The notes below the pieces were generated by a model. The model made no database searches, was not told the DNA's origin, and saw nothing but the letters and a program-made list of their open reading frames with translations. From Streptomyces thinghirensis (GTDB lineage: Bacteria > Actinomycetota > Actinomycetia > Streptomycetales > Streptomycetaceae): 64,000 bases of DNA. Below, in pieces: positions 1 to 9,072 of this stretch (position 1 is the first letter of the stretch; each line of letters opens with the position of its first letter). Location: the NCBI GenBank assembly GCA_021502835.1, contig JAKFGP010000002.1:233278-297277 (forward strand). The letters run 5' to 3'. A program made the position numbers and the translations under genes.

Positions 1-303
1 CGGCTACGGCGGCGAGTACGACATCAAGGACGTCCCGCACGCCATGCGCCTGTCCACGTCCGGCACCTTCATCCACGGCAACTACTGGGGCGGCGACGCC
101 TTCGGCAACCGCAACTCCAGCCACGGCTGCATAGGCCTGCGCGACGGCGCGGCGGCTGGGACGAGAAGGCGCCGGCCGCCTGGTTCTTCGAGAACTCGCT
201 CATCGGGGACGTGGTCGTGGTGAAGAACTCCAACGACGCGACCATCGCCCCGGACAACGGCCTCAACGGCTGGAACATGTCCTGGGAGAAGTGGAAGGCG
301 TAA
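1..303 (+). CDS. L,D-transpeptidase, 3' part (YkuD domain)
   Basis: This is the C-terminal part of an L,D-transpeptidase, an extracytoplasmic enzyme that makes 3-3 peptidoglycan cross-links. The 5' end lies outside the window. The first 48 codons, in the frame starting at base 2, carry the YkuD signature: a histidine in FIHGNYW, followed by SSHGCIGL, whose serine, histidine and cysteine form the catalytic motif. Just after this, near base 150, the frame breaks. The tail WFFENSLIGDVVVVKNS continues in another frame to the TAA at 301-303, so a single-base error is likely. A strong hairpin follows 7 bases after the stop. The family assignment rests on the catalytic motif and is firm. The substrate is not predictable. 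Confidence 0.85.
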   Translation, partial: RLRRRVRHQGRPARHAPVHVRHLHPRQLLGRRRLRQPQLQPRLHRPARRRGGWDEKAPAAWFFENSLIGDVVVVKNSNDATIAPDNGLNGWNMSWEKWKA

Positions 304-310
304 GCCGGCG

Positions 311-341
311 GTGCCCCGCGTCCCGAAGGGGCGCGGGGCAC
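311..341 (+). terminator. hairpin terminator after L,D-transpeptidase gene
   Basis: The arms GTGCCCCGCG (311-320) and CGCGGGGCAC (332-341) pair perfectly, and the interior CCC/GGG extends the stem around a GAA loop. There is no U-tract, as is usual for Streptomyces terminators. It sits directly after the stop at 303 and before the next gene at 384. Confidence 0.75.
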
Positions 342-383
342 CCACAACCCCCACGGCGGTGAACGCCCGCTAACCTGCGGAGC

Positions 384-1183
384 ATGACCGTACATCTGGA
401 AGTCGCCGAAGGCATTGGCACGCTGCGCCTGGACCGTCCGCCCATGAACGCGCTGGACATCGCCACCCAGGACCGGCTCAAGGAACTCGCCGAGGAGGCC
501 ACCCGCCGCGATGACGTGCGCGCCGTGGTGATCTACGGTGGCGAGAAGGTGTTCGCGGCGGGCGCGGACATCAAGGAGATGCAGGCGATGGACCACGCGG
601 CGATGATCCAGCGCGCCCGCGGCCTGCAGGACTCCTTCACGGCCGTGGCCCGCATCCCCAAGCCGGTGGTCGCGGCGGTCACCGGATACGCCCTCGGCGG
701 CGGCTGCGAACTCGCGCTCTGCGCCGACTTCCGCATCGCCGGGGAGAACGCCAAGCTCGGCCAGCCCGAGATCCTGCTCGGCCTGATCCCCGGCGCGGGG
801 CGGCACCCAGCGGCTCTCCCGGCTGGTCGGCCCCTCCAAGGCCAAGGACCTCATCTTCACCGGCCGCCAGGTGAAGGCCGACGAGGCGCTGGCACTCGGC
901 CTGGTGGACCGCGTGGTGCCGGCCGCCGAGGTCTACGAGCAGGCGCACGCCCGGGCGGCGCGGCTCGCGAAAGGGCCCGCCATCGCGCTGCGCGCGGCGA
1001 AGGAGGCGATCGACACGGGTCTGGAGACGGGACATCGAGACCGGTCTCGCCGTCGAGCGGAACTGGTTCGCGGGTCTGTTCGCCACCGAGGACCGCGAGC
1101 GGGGGATGCGCAGCTTCGTGGAGGAGGGCCCCGGAAAGGCGAAGTTCCTCTGGAGTGCGTTCCTCAGAGTGTGTTCCTCTTAG
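384..1183 (+). CDS. enoyl-CoA hydratase/isomerase family protein
   Basis: Predicted crotonase-fold enzyme of about 255 residues, acting on acyl-CoA thioesters in fatty-acid or related degradation. The ATG at 384 gives MTVHLEVAEGIGTLRLDRPP, a typical start. The oxyanion-hole region FAAGADIKEM and the second conserved block ALGGGCELALCADFRIA with GQPEILLGLIPGAG are present. The frame breaks near 805, where the expected GTQRLSRLVGPSKAKDLIFTG lies in another frame, and again near 1030 before IETGLAVERNWFAGLFATEDR. In the final frame the stop is the TAG at 1181-1183, with a slightly longer tail than usual. The exact substrate cannot be called. Both frameshifts look like sequence errors because similarity is continuous. 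Confidence 0.85.
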
Positions 1184-1467
1184 CGCGCTCGATGAAGTGG
1201 GTCCGCATCACTCGCAGTTGACGCGGTGTCTGATTCCGGGTCCCTCGATGGGGCGGTTTATGGCAGCCTTAACGCACCATTAAGCGCGTCTTGTCGAGGA
1301 GTCCGCCGCTTGTCTCCGGCCGAGTCGTCCGCGCAGGTCAGTGGGGCTGTCACCGGCTCCGAACTGCCCGCGGCATATGCCGATCGACCGCTGTCGAGCC
1401 AGGGCTCGGCAGGGCGTATTCCCCGGGAACGGCCACGGAGCCTCCCGGGGACGGCCATGATGGGGGC

Positions 1468-1971
1468 ATGGCGGGGCTGGAGGGTACGGAACAGCCGCGG
1501 GGAGCTGGACGGGCGACCGCGGCGCGCTGGTCGCCGGCGGTCGAGGACGAGAGCGCGCTCAAGGCGCTGGAGTTGTTCGGAAACCCGACGGAGCGCGAGG
1601 TCCCGTTACCGTCCCGCCCCGAGTCCGCCGCCACCGCCCGCCGGCTGGCCCAGGTCGTGGCCCTGCGCCAGTGGAAACTCGGCCCCAAGGTCACGGAGGA
1701 CACCGTCCTGCTCGTCTCCGAGCTGGTGGGCAACGCCGTACGCCACACCGGTGCCCGTATCTTCGGCCTCCACATGCGCCGCCGCCCCGGCTGGATCCGC
1801 GTCGAGGTCCGCGACCCCTCCCGGGGACTGCCGTGTCTGATGCCGGTGCAGGAGACGGACATCAGCGGGCGCGGCCTCTTCCTCGTCGACAAGCTGTCCG
1901 ACCGGTGGGGCGTCGATCTGCTGCCGCGCGGCAAGACCACCTGGTTCGAGATGCGGGTCGTGGACCGCTGA
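1468..1971 (+). CDS. ATP-binding protein, anti-sigma-factor-like HATPase
   Basis: Intact frame of 167 residues starting at the ATG at 1468 (MAGLEGTEQPRG). The C-terminal 120 residues form a short GHKL/HATPase domain like that of Streptomyces RsbW/SpoIIAB-type proteins: the N-box region LVSELVGNAVRHTG, then VEVRDPS and the G-box-like DISGRGLFLVDKLSDRWGV. The family contains many small cytoplasmic ATP-binding proteins, some of which act as anti-sigma kinases. There is no neighbouring sigma factor or anti-anti-sigma gene, so the partner is unknown. The 284 bases upstream hold a CTTAA-N7-TTAAG inverted repeat at 1268-1284 and no gene. Confidence 0.8.
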   Translation: MAGLEGTEQPRGAGRATAARWSPAVEDESALKALELFGNPTEREVPLPSRPESAATARRLAQVVALRQWKLGPKVTEDTVLLVSELVGNAVRHTGARIFGLHMRRRPGWIRVEVRDPSRGLPCLMPVQETDISGRGLFLVDKLSDRWGVDLLPRGKTTWFEMRVVDR

Positions 1972-2068
1972 GGTCCCATCTGCCGCTGGAAGCAGCCCCG
2001 TTCGGTGGACACGCCACCTACGGGTGAAGATCCGCGCTCCGGCGCCGCGAAGCCGGGATCGTACCGGC

Positions 2069-2680
2069 ATGATCACCACACCCCTGCGGCGACGGGCCGC
2101 TGCCGCCGTCCTGTCCTCTCCGCCGTCCTCGCCACCTCGGCCGCCACCGTCCCCGGAGCGGCGGCCCCGGCGACGGCTCCCGCCAAGGCCGCCCCCGCCT
2201 GCCCCCCAGTTCGACGACAAGCTCAAGGCCGCCGCCGATTCCGGCGTCGACGTCGCCCGCATCACGCCCGAGCCGGTCTGGCGCACCACGTGCGGCACCC
2301 TCTACCGCAGCGACAGCCGGGGCCCGCAGGTCGTCTTCGAGGAGGGCTTCCACGCCAAGGACGTTCAGAACGGCCAGTACGACGTCGAGAAGTACGTCCT
2401 GGTCAACCAGCCCTCGCCGTACGTCTCGACGACCTACGACCACGACCTCTACAAGACCTGGTACAAGTCCGGGTACAACTACTACATCGACGCCCCCGGC
2501 GGCATCGACGTCAACAAGACCATCGGCGACACCCACAAGTGGGCCGACCAGGTCGAGGTCGCCTTCCCCGGCGGCATCCAGCGGCAGTACGTCATCGGCG
2601 TCTGCCCGGTCGACCGGCAGACCAAGACCGAGATCATGAGCGAGTGCGAGAGCAACCCGTACTACAAGCCCTGGCACTGA
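2069..2680 (+). CDS. secreted DNA/guanine-type mono-ADP-ribosyltransferase (ScARP/Scabin-like)
   Basis: Predicted secreted ADP-ribosyltransferase of about 200 residues, related to the Streptomyces ScARP/Scabin and pierisin group, which modify guanine bases. The ATG at 2069 gives MITTPLRRRAAAAVL. An indel near 2115 and another near 2205 displace the signal peptide, and the intervening frame reads SAVLATSAATVPGAAAPATAP, a good hydrophobic core and cleavage region. The mature domain shows the R-S-E class motifs: the arginine in EPVWRTTC, the STT motif in YVSTTYDHDLYKTW, and the catalytic QxE in ADQVEVAFPGG. Four cysteines may form disulfides. The C terminus is NPYYKPWH. The fold assignment is firm. 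Nucleic-acid specificity is inferred from the QxE motif and relatives, and the biological target is unknown. Confidence 0.85.
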   Translation: MITTPLRRRAAAAVLSSPPSSPPRPPPSPERRPRRRLPPRPPPPAPQFDDKLKAAADSGVDVARITPEPVWRTTCGTLYRSDSRGPQVVFEEGFHAKDVQNGQYDVEKYVLVNQPSPYVSTTYDHDLYKTWYKSGYNYYIDAPGGIDVNKTIGDTHKWADQVEVAFPGGIQRQYVIGVCPVDRQTKTEIMSECESNPYYKPWH

Positions 2681-2707
2681 CGGCCCCGGTCCGGGGCAGG
2701 CCCCGAC

Positions 2708-3346
2708 TCAGGGCCGGAGGAACAGCGCCTCCGACCCCACCGGCCGGTAGCCCGCCGCCTGGAACGCCCGCAGACTGCGGGCGTTCCCCGCCGACACCTG
2801 GGCCCACACCACCTCACCCCCGGCCAGCTGCCGCGCCGCCGTCACCAGGCGCCGCCCCAGCCCCCGGTGCCGTACCCCCGCCGCCACCTCCACCGCGGCC
2901 TCCAGCCGCCCGGCGACCCCGCGGCCCAGCACGAGCACCCCGCCGTCCGCCGCCCACACCCGCACGTCGTCGCGTCGCCGGCGGGCCGAGACCACCCGGG
3001 GATGCCCGGGGTCGGCGACCTCCGTCAGCGCGATCCCGGGGCGGCCCGGAAGCGGAGCACCGGTCAGCAGCACGTCGATCGTGTCGGTCGTCCGTCCCGT
3101 GCGCTCCATGAACGCGGTCAGGAACCGCGCGTTCATCGTGGCGGCGAGAGGGTCGCAGCCGAGTCCGTCCAGTGTCTCGCGCACCCACCGCGGGTCCTCG
3201 TCCGTGAAGACGACCGAGTGCGCCGTGAATGCGATCACCCCGGCATCCCGGCCGCCGTGCTGCGGCACCACGGTGGTCCCGCCGTCCGCCGCCGGGAAGA
3301 CGCCCAGCGCCGCCGCGTCCAGAATGTCCCGCAGGCTCTCCGCCAC
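2708..3346 (-). CDS. GNAT-family N-acetyltransferase
   Basis: Cytoplasmic acetyltransferase-like protein of 212 residues. The C-terminal half has the GNAT core: EVAAGVRHRGLGRRLVTAARQ matches the acetyl-CoA binding motif (R/Q-x-x-G-x-G/A), followed by VWAQVSAGNARSLRAFQAAGYRPVG. The N-terminal 110 residues are less conserved. I chose the GTG at 3346 (VAESLRDILDAAALG) because it leaves about 50 bases to the divergent MerR gene. A longer in-frame start cannot be excluded. The frame is uninterrupted. The substrate is unknown. Divergent transcription from the MerR regulator suggests shared promoter control. Confidence 0.75.
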   Translation of the reverse strand: MAESLRDILDAAALGVFPAADGGTTVVPQHGGRDAGVIAFTAHSVVFTDEDPRWVRETLDGLGCDPLAATMNARFLTAFMERTGRTTDTIDVLLTGAPLPGRPGIALTEVADPGHPRVVSARRRRDDVRVWAADGGVLVLGRGVAGRLEAAVEVAAGVRHRGLGRRLVTAARQLAGGEVVWAQVSAGNARSLRAFQAAGYRPVGSEALFLRP

Positions 3347-3394
3347 ACCGCGCTCCTTGAGTCTCCACCCACTGGAAGGCCCACACTCCCAGAC

Positions 3395-4307
3395 ATGATC
3401 GAAGACGGCACCGGTCTCACGACCATCGGCGAACTGGCGCGCACCACCGGACTGTCGGTGCGCACCATCCGCTACTGGTCCGACGAGGGCGCCCTGCCCC
3501 CGGTGACCGGCTCCGCGGGCGGCTACCGGCTCTACGACGCCGCCTCCGCCGCCCGCCTGGAGCTGATCCGCACCCTGCGCGAACTCGGCCTCGGCCTGGA
3601 CGCCGTACGCCGCGTCCTGTCCGGCGAGACGACGGTCGCGCAGGTCGCGGCGGCGCACGTGAGCGCCCTGGACGCGCAGATCAGCTCACTGCGGGTGACC
3701 CGTGCGGTGCTGTCGACCGTGGCACGACGCGGCTCGACCGCCGAGGAGATGACCCTGATGAACAAACTGGCGCGACTGTCCACCGCCGAACGACGACGCA
3801 TCATCGAGGACTTCATGGCGGAGGTCTTCGAGGGCGTCGACGCCGCGGACCCCGACATCCGCACCCGCCTGCGCTCGCCGCGCCGACCTGCCCGACGACC
3901 CCACCCCCGAGCAGGTGGACGCCTGGGTGGAGCTGGCCGAGCTGATCCAGGACCCGGAGTTCCGGGCGACGATGCGCAGGATGATCGAGTTCAACGCGAC
4001 CGACCGGGGGCCGGACGTCCCCGCCGGCTCCTCCCTGTGGTTCGTGAGCCGCCTGGTGCGGCCCGCGGGCGACGCGCTGAGGGAGGGCGTCCCGCCGGAC
4101 TCGCCACAGGCCGCCGACATCCTGCGCGCGCTGATCGGCGACGCTGACCCGGCCGTCGTGCGGGATCGCCTCACGTCGGTGACGAACGTCCGCCTCGTCC
4201 GCTATCGGGAGCTCTCCGCGATCGTGAACGGCGTGGAGCCTCCGTCCGCCTACGAGGAGGAGTTCGGGTGGGTGGTCGCCGCACTGGGTGCCCGGACGGG
4301 CAGCTAA
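3395..4307 (+). CDS. MerR-family transcriptional regulator
   Basis: DNA-binding regulator of about 303 residues. Residues 8-75 form the MerR winged helix: LTTIGELARTTGLSVRTIRY, then GGYRLYDAASAARLELIRTLRELGLGLDAVRRVL. A coiled helix follows, then a long alpha-helical C-terminal domain with no cysteine cluster, so a metal sensor is unlikely. The frame breaks near 3885 (after IRTRLRS). It resumes with PTPEQVDAWVELAELIQDPEFRATM and ends at the TAA at 4305-4307. It is divergent from the acetyltransferase gene. The effector is unknown. Confidence 0.82.
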
Positions 4308-4362
4308 TCTGACCTGCGTCAGAAGGTCGGAATGACCCATGCACGAGATGAGGGGCGGATCG

Positions 4363-4576
4363 GTGGCGGACATCGAGGAAGCACGCAAGCAGTTCGAGCG
4401 GATCGACACGGACGGGGGACGGGTTCATCACCGCCGCCGAGTTCAAGACCGCGCTGGCCCAGGGCGGCGACTGGAACGTCACCGAGTCGGTGGCCGAGGC
4501 GATCATCGCCGGCCGTGACCTCGACGGGGACAAGCTGCTGTCGTTCGACGAGTTCTGGACGCACCTCAACAAGTGA
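4363..4576 (+). CDS. small EF-hand calcium-binding protein
   Basis: Calmodulin-like protein of about 70 residues. There are two EF-hand loops: DTDGDGFITAAEF, restored by removing one G in the G-run at 4420-4425, and DLDGDKLLSFDEF. Both have acidic residues at the calcium-ligand positions. I prefer the GTG at 4363 (VADIEEARKQFERID) because an AGGGGCGG ribosome-binding site lies 7-8 bases upstream. An ATG at 4339 is also in frame. The stop is the TGA at 4574-4576. Related small EF-hand proteins occur throughout Streptomyces and are thought to buffer or sense cytoplasmic calcium. The target here is unknown. Confidence 0.85.
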
Positions 4577-4723
4577 CGACGCCGTGAGGGGCGCCCGTCT
4601 GGTCACCCCCGGAGGGCGCCTCTCCGTGGAATAGCCCGCCACGGCCGGAGGTTGAGCTGATCACCGGCGCGAGCCGCCGGCTCCGCACGACATGACCTCC
4701 GAAGGGCCAGGCGAGTCAGCATC

Positions 4724-5387
4724 ATGAAGATCGGCATCATCGGCGCGGGCAACATCGGCGGCAACCTCACCCGAAGGCTGACCGCCCTCGGACACGACGT
4801 ATCAGTCGCGAACTCCCGCGGCCCGCACACGCTCACCGCACTGGCCGAGGAGACCGGCGCCACCCCGGTGCCGGTCGAGGAGGCGGCGCGTGACGCCGAG
4901 GTCGTGGTCGTCACCATCCCGCTGAAGGCGATCCCGGACCTGCCGTCCGGCGTCCTCGACGGCGCCGCCGACGGCGTGGCGGTCATCGACACGAACAACT
5001 ACTACCCGCGGCAGCGCGACGGGCGGATCGCGGCCATCGAGGACGAGGGCCTCACCGAGAGCCGCTGGACCGAACGCCACCTCGGCCACCCGGTGATCAA
5101 GGCCTTCAACGGCACGTACGCCCAGGACATCCTGGAGCGCCCGCGCCCGGCCGGCGCCCCGGACCGCCTGGCCCTCCCGGTCGCCGGCGACGACGAGGCG
5201 GCCAAGGCCAAGGTCAGGGTCCCTGATCGACGACCTCGGCTTCGACACCGTGGACGCCGGTGGCATCGACGAGTCCTGGCGCCAGCAGCCCGACACCCCG
5301 GTGTACGGCCTGCGCTCGGGCGTCGAGAACGTCACCAAGGCACTGGCGGAGGCCGATCCGGAGCGGCCCGCGGGCTTCAGGGGCTGG
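4724..5387 (+). CDS. F420/NADP oxidoreductase-like Rossmann protein
   Basis: Predicted NAD(P)-binding oxidoreductase of the NADPH:F420 reductase-like family. The ATG at 4724 begins MKIGIIGAGNIGGNLTRRL, a GxGxxG dinucleotide-binding loop. Then follow VANSRGPHTLTAL, VVVTIPLKAIPDLP and VIDTNNYYP, and the conserved VIKAFNGTYAQ block. The frame breaks near 5215 and continues as IDDLGFDTVDAGGIDESWRQQPDTPVYG to about ADPERPAGF. No stop occurs near the expected end in any nearby frame. Reading runs antisense into the convergent lysozyme gene, so the end given is approximate and a small sequence error or loss at the junction is likely. The substrate is not known. Confidence 0.75.
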
Positions 5388-5965
5388 GTCCTGCCCGCCG
5401 GACAGACCCCAGGCGCCGTCGGCCCATTGCCTCAGCGCCGCCTTGCTCGCGAAGTCCGCCACGTTGGTGTCGACCGGGTCGTCGGTGTACTGGTGGAAGC
5501 GCCACGTGGCCTGGATGCGGGGCTTGCCGGCCGTCACGTAGTCGGCGATCCAGAGACCGTCGCCCGCGTACGAGGTGGTGTCCACGTTCAGCCAGTAGTT
5601 TCTGTTCGCGTAGAGGATCACCCGGTTGTCCGGCCGCAGCGCCTTCACCTTCCGGATGAAGCTGTCCTTCTCCGCGTTGCTCGCATGGGTGCCCTCACCC
5701 GTCGTCTCCCAGTCGACGGCGAGGATGTCGCCGGCCCGGTCGGGGGCCTTGGAGACGAAGTACTCGGCCTGGGCGGTGAGGTTGCCCGGCCACAGGAGTG
5801 GTAGAAGCCGACGACGAGTCCGGCGTCGCGGGCCCGTTTCGTCTGGGCGGCGAGCTTGGGGTTGACGTACGAACGGCCCTCCGTCGCCTTCACGAAGACG
5901 AAGGAGAGGCCGTCCGTGTTGTAGGTGGAGGACTGGTAAGCGCTGACGTCGATGCCGCGCAGCAT
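5377..5965 (-). CDS. glycoside hydrolase family 25 lysozyme
   Basis: Predicted N-acetylmuramidase of about 195 residues that cleaves peptidoglycan. The ATG at 5965 has a GAGGGAG ribosome-binding site 5 bases upstream and gives MLRGIDVSAYQSSTYN, the GH25 N-terminal strand with the conserved aspartate. Further blocks are FVFVKATEGRSYVNPK, GLVVGFYHS, the catalytic ILAVDWETTGEG (DxE), RVILYANRNYW and ATWRFHQYTDDPVDTN. Frames change near 5810 and again near the 3' end; with that shift, a TGA (5377-5379) closes the gene. No signal peptide is visible, as in many Streptomyces GH25 proteins. It is convergent with the oxidoreductase gene. Confidence 0.85.
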
Positions 5966-6058
5966 GACCACTCCCTCGGATACCGGTGGGGCTGAAAGTG
6001 CCCCATGGACCCTAGGTAGTTGTCATGCCCGGGAATCGGCCGCCGTACGCCGGTCGGA

Positions 6059-7490
6059 TCAGGGGGCGGAGGAGGGGACCGCGGCGCGGGTGGCGTCGTC
6101 GGCGGAGACGGCCTGGCCCTCGCCCTCGGCCTCTCCCTCGTCCAGGGAGACGTCCTCGGTCTCCTTGCCGAGGAGGAGAGCGGTCAGCGTCAGCACCGCC
6201 ATCGCGGAGAGGTAGACGCCGACCAGCCACGGCGAGCCGTCACCGGCTCTCCCACAGCGCCACCGCGATGAACGGGGCGACGGCCGCTCCGAGGATCGAA
6301 CTGACGTTGTACGAGATACCGGAACCGGTGTAGCGCACGCTCGTCGGGAACAGCTCCGGCAGCAGCGCGCCCATCGGGCCGAACGTCATGCCCATCAGCG
6401 TGAAGCCGAGGACCAGCCACAGCACCACACCGAGCGTGCCCAGGCCGATCAGCGGCACCCACACCAGGCCGAAGACCACGATCGCGGCGGTGACCCAGAT
6501 CAGGGTGGCGCGGCGGCCGTACTTGTCGGCGAGCGGGCCGGAGACCAGGGTGAACACGGCGAAGAAGAGCACGCCGAAGATCATCATCAGCACGAACGTG
6601 GTGTAGCTGTACCCCCAGACCCGGCACGGCGGCGTCCTTCGCGGTGCGCCCGTAGCTCAGCGAGAACGTGGTCATCAGGTAGAAGAGCACGTACGTCGCC
6701 AGCATGATGAAGGTGCCCAGGATCAGCTGCTTCCAGTGGCCCTGGACCACGGTGGCCAGCGGCAGCTTCCGCACCTTCCCGGCCTGCTGGGTCTTGGCGA
6801 ACACCGCCGACTCCACGAGCCGCGAGCGCACCCACAGTCCGATCGCGACCATCACCGCGGAGAACAGGAACGGGATGCGCCAGCCCCAGCTCGTGAAGGC
6901 CTCGGAGGGCTGCGTGGGTCGGCGCCGAGCCGCGGACGGCAACAGCGCCCCGATGATCAGGAACAGGCCGTTGCCGATGATGAAGCCGAGCGGGGCGCCC
7001 AGCTGCGGGAAGGTCCCGTACAGGGCGCGCTTGCCGCGGGCGCGTTCTCGGTCGCGACCAGCGCGGCCCCGCTCCACTCGCCGCCGAGCGCGAAGCCCTG
7101 CGCGAGCCGCATCAGCACGAGCAGCGCGGTGGCCACCCAGCCGGCCTGTGCGTACGTCGGGAGTACGCCGATCAGGAACGTGGCGATGCCCATGGTGAGC
7201 AGCGAGACCACCAGCGTCTTCTTGCGGCCGAGCCGGTCACCGAGGTGCCCGAAGAACACGGCCCCGATCGGACGGGCCACCATCGCGGCGCCGAAGACCG
7301 CGAAGGACGACAGCAGTGCCGTGGTCGGGTCGCTGTTCGGGAAGAAGAGCGACGGGAAGACCAGGACGGCTGCGGTCGCGTAGATGTAGAAGTCGTAGAA
7401 CTCGATCGTCGTGCCGATGAGGCTGGCGATGAGGACGCGGGACCGCGGATTGACGGGTGCCGGGGCTGATCCGGTGGCTGGTGCGGGCAT
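6059..7490 (-). CDS. MFS metabolite:H+ symporter (MHS family)
   Basis: Twelve-helix inner-membrane transporter of about 475 residues, like the shikimate/proline/dicarboxylate symporters. From the N terminus: IASLIGTTIEFYDFYIYATA, a signature of the MHS family, then GHLGDRLGRKKTLVVSLL (the loop 2-3 motif), RLAQGFALGGEWSGA, and GPLADKYGRRATLIWV (the loop 8-9 repeat). The C-terminal tail is acidic. Frames change near 7050, 6615 and 6245. The start is ATG 7490 or GTG 7505. It lies 110 bases downstream of sdaA in the same direction and may share the glycine/serine transcript. The substrate is not predictable from sequence, but an amino or organic acid is plausible from context. Confidence 0.82.
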
Positions 7491-7600
7491 CTCTCGGTCT
7501 TTCACGTGCGAAAAGTGCTGGCACCGTCACGATCTCAGGCGTCTCATTTTTCAGTCGTCACATGTCACGATGTGAGATGAGGCGAGAGGGGGCCGCGCCC

Positions 7601-8971
7601 TCAGCACTCGATGATGTTCACCGCCAGCCCGCCCCGGGCCGTCTCCTTGTACTTCACCGACATGTCCGCGCCGGTGTCCTTCATGGTCTTGATGACCTTG
7701 TCGAGGGACACCTTGTGGGACCCGTCGCCCCGCATCGCCATCCGCGCCGCCGTGACCGCCTTGACCGCGGCCATGCCGTTGCGCTCGATGCACCGGGATC
7801 TGGACGAGGCCGCCGACCGGGTCGCAGGTCAGGCCGAGATTGTGCTCCATGCCGATCTCGGCGGCGTTCTCCACCTGCTCGGGGAGCCGCCCAGCACCTC
7901 GGCGAGCGCGCCGGCCGCCATGGAGCAGGCCGAGCCGACCTCGCCCTGGCAGCCGACCTCGGCGCCGGAGATGGAGGCGTTCTCCTTGAAGAGCATGCCG
8001 ATCGCGCCCGCGGCCAGGAGGAAGCGGACCACGCCCTCCTCGTCGGCACCGGGCACGAAGTTCATGTAGTAGTGCAGGACCGCCGGGATGATGCCCGCCG
8101 CGCCGTTCGTCGGGGCGGTGACGACCCGGCCGCCGGCCGCGTTCTCCTCGGTTCACGGCCATGGCGTAGAGGGTGATCCACTCCATGGAGAGGGCCTGCG
8201 GGTCGCCCTCCGAGCGCAGCTTGCGCGCGGTGTTGGCGGCGCGGCGGCGGACCCTGAGGCCGCCCGGCAGTATGCCCCTCGCGGGACATGCCGCGGCGTC
8301 GACGCACGCCTGCATCACGCGCCAGATCTCCAGCAGGCCCTCGCGGATCTCGTCCTCGTCGCGCCAGGAGCGCTCGTTCTCCAGCATCAGGGCCGAGATG
8401 GACAGGCCCGTCTCCCGGGACAGGCGCAGCAGCTCGTCGCCGGTGCGGAAGGGGTACTTCAGCACCGTGTCGTCGAGCACGATGCGGTCCGCGCCCACCG
8501 CGTCCTCGTCGACGACGAAGCCGCCGCCGACCGAGTAGTAGGTCTTCGAGAGCACTTCCGTGCCGGCCGCGTCGTACGCCCACGGGGTCATGCCGTTGGC
8601 GTGGTAGGGGGGCCTTGCGGCGGTGCAGGACCATGTCGTCGTCGTAGGCGAAGGCGATCCCGTGCTCGCCGAGGAGGCGGATGCGGCCCGAGGACTTGAT
8701 CGTCTCGACGCGTTCGTCCGCCGTCTCCACGTCCACCGTGCGCGGCGAGTCGCCCTCCAGGCCGAGCAGCACCGCCTTGGGCGTGCCGTGGCCGTGGCCG
8801 GTGGCGCCGAGCGAGCCGCACAGCTCGGCGCGGACCGAGGCGACGGAGCCGAGCAGTTCCTCGTTGCGCAGACGGCGGGCGAACATGCGGGCCGCGCGCA
8901 TCGGGCCGACCGTGTGGGGAGCTCGACGGGCCGATGCCGATCGAGAACAGGTCGAAGACCGAGATGGCCAC
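7601..8971 (-). CDS. sdaA: L-serine ammonia-lyase (iron-sulfur L-serine dehydratase)
   Basis: Single-chain iron-sulfur serine dehydratase of about 456 residues, converting L-serine to pyruvate and ammonia in the cytoplasm. The GTG at 8971 gives [20 protein letters not shown], a diagnostic N terminus. The cluster region [18 protein letters not shown] carries two conserved cysteines, and the protein ends ...VNIIEC, with cysteine as the last residue. At least five frame changes occur (near 8925, 8615, 8155, 7890 and 7800), all within continuous family similarity. It is last of the gcvT-gcvH-glyA-sdaA series on this strand, consistent with disposal of serine made from glycine. Confidence 0.9.
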
Positions 8972-9072
8972 GGGGGACTCCTCAGAACGGGGTGGTGCAG
9001 AGGTGGTGCTTCGGGGGACGTGGTGCCGTGCCCGCTCGTGACGGGCACGGCACCCCCGTGCACACGCGGTGT

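Noticed and set aside
69..860. Long minus-strand open frame opposite the enoyl-CoA hydratase gene
   Set aside because: It is a high-GC shadow frame with no family signature, and the plus strand carries clear crotonase motifs.
2024..2068. Upstream in-frame extension of the ADP-ribosyltransferase
   Set aside because: It lacks a ribosome-binding site and precedes the signal peptide, which starts naturally at 2069.
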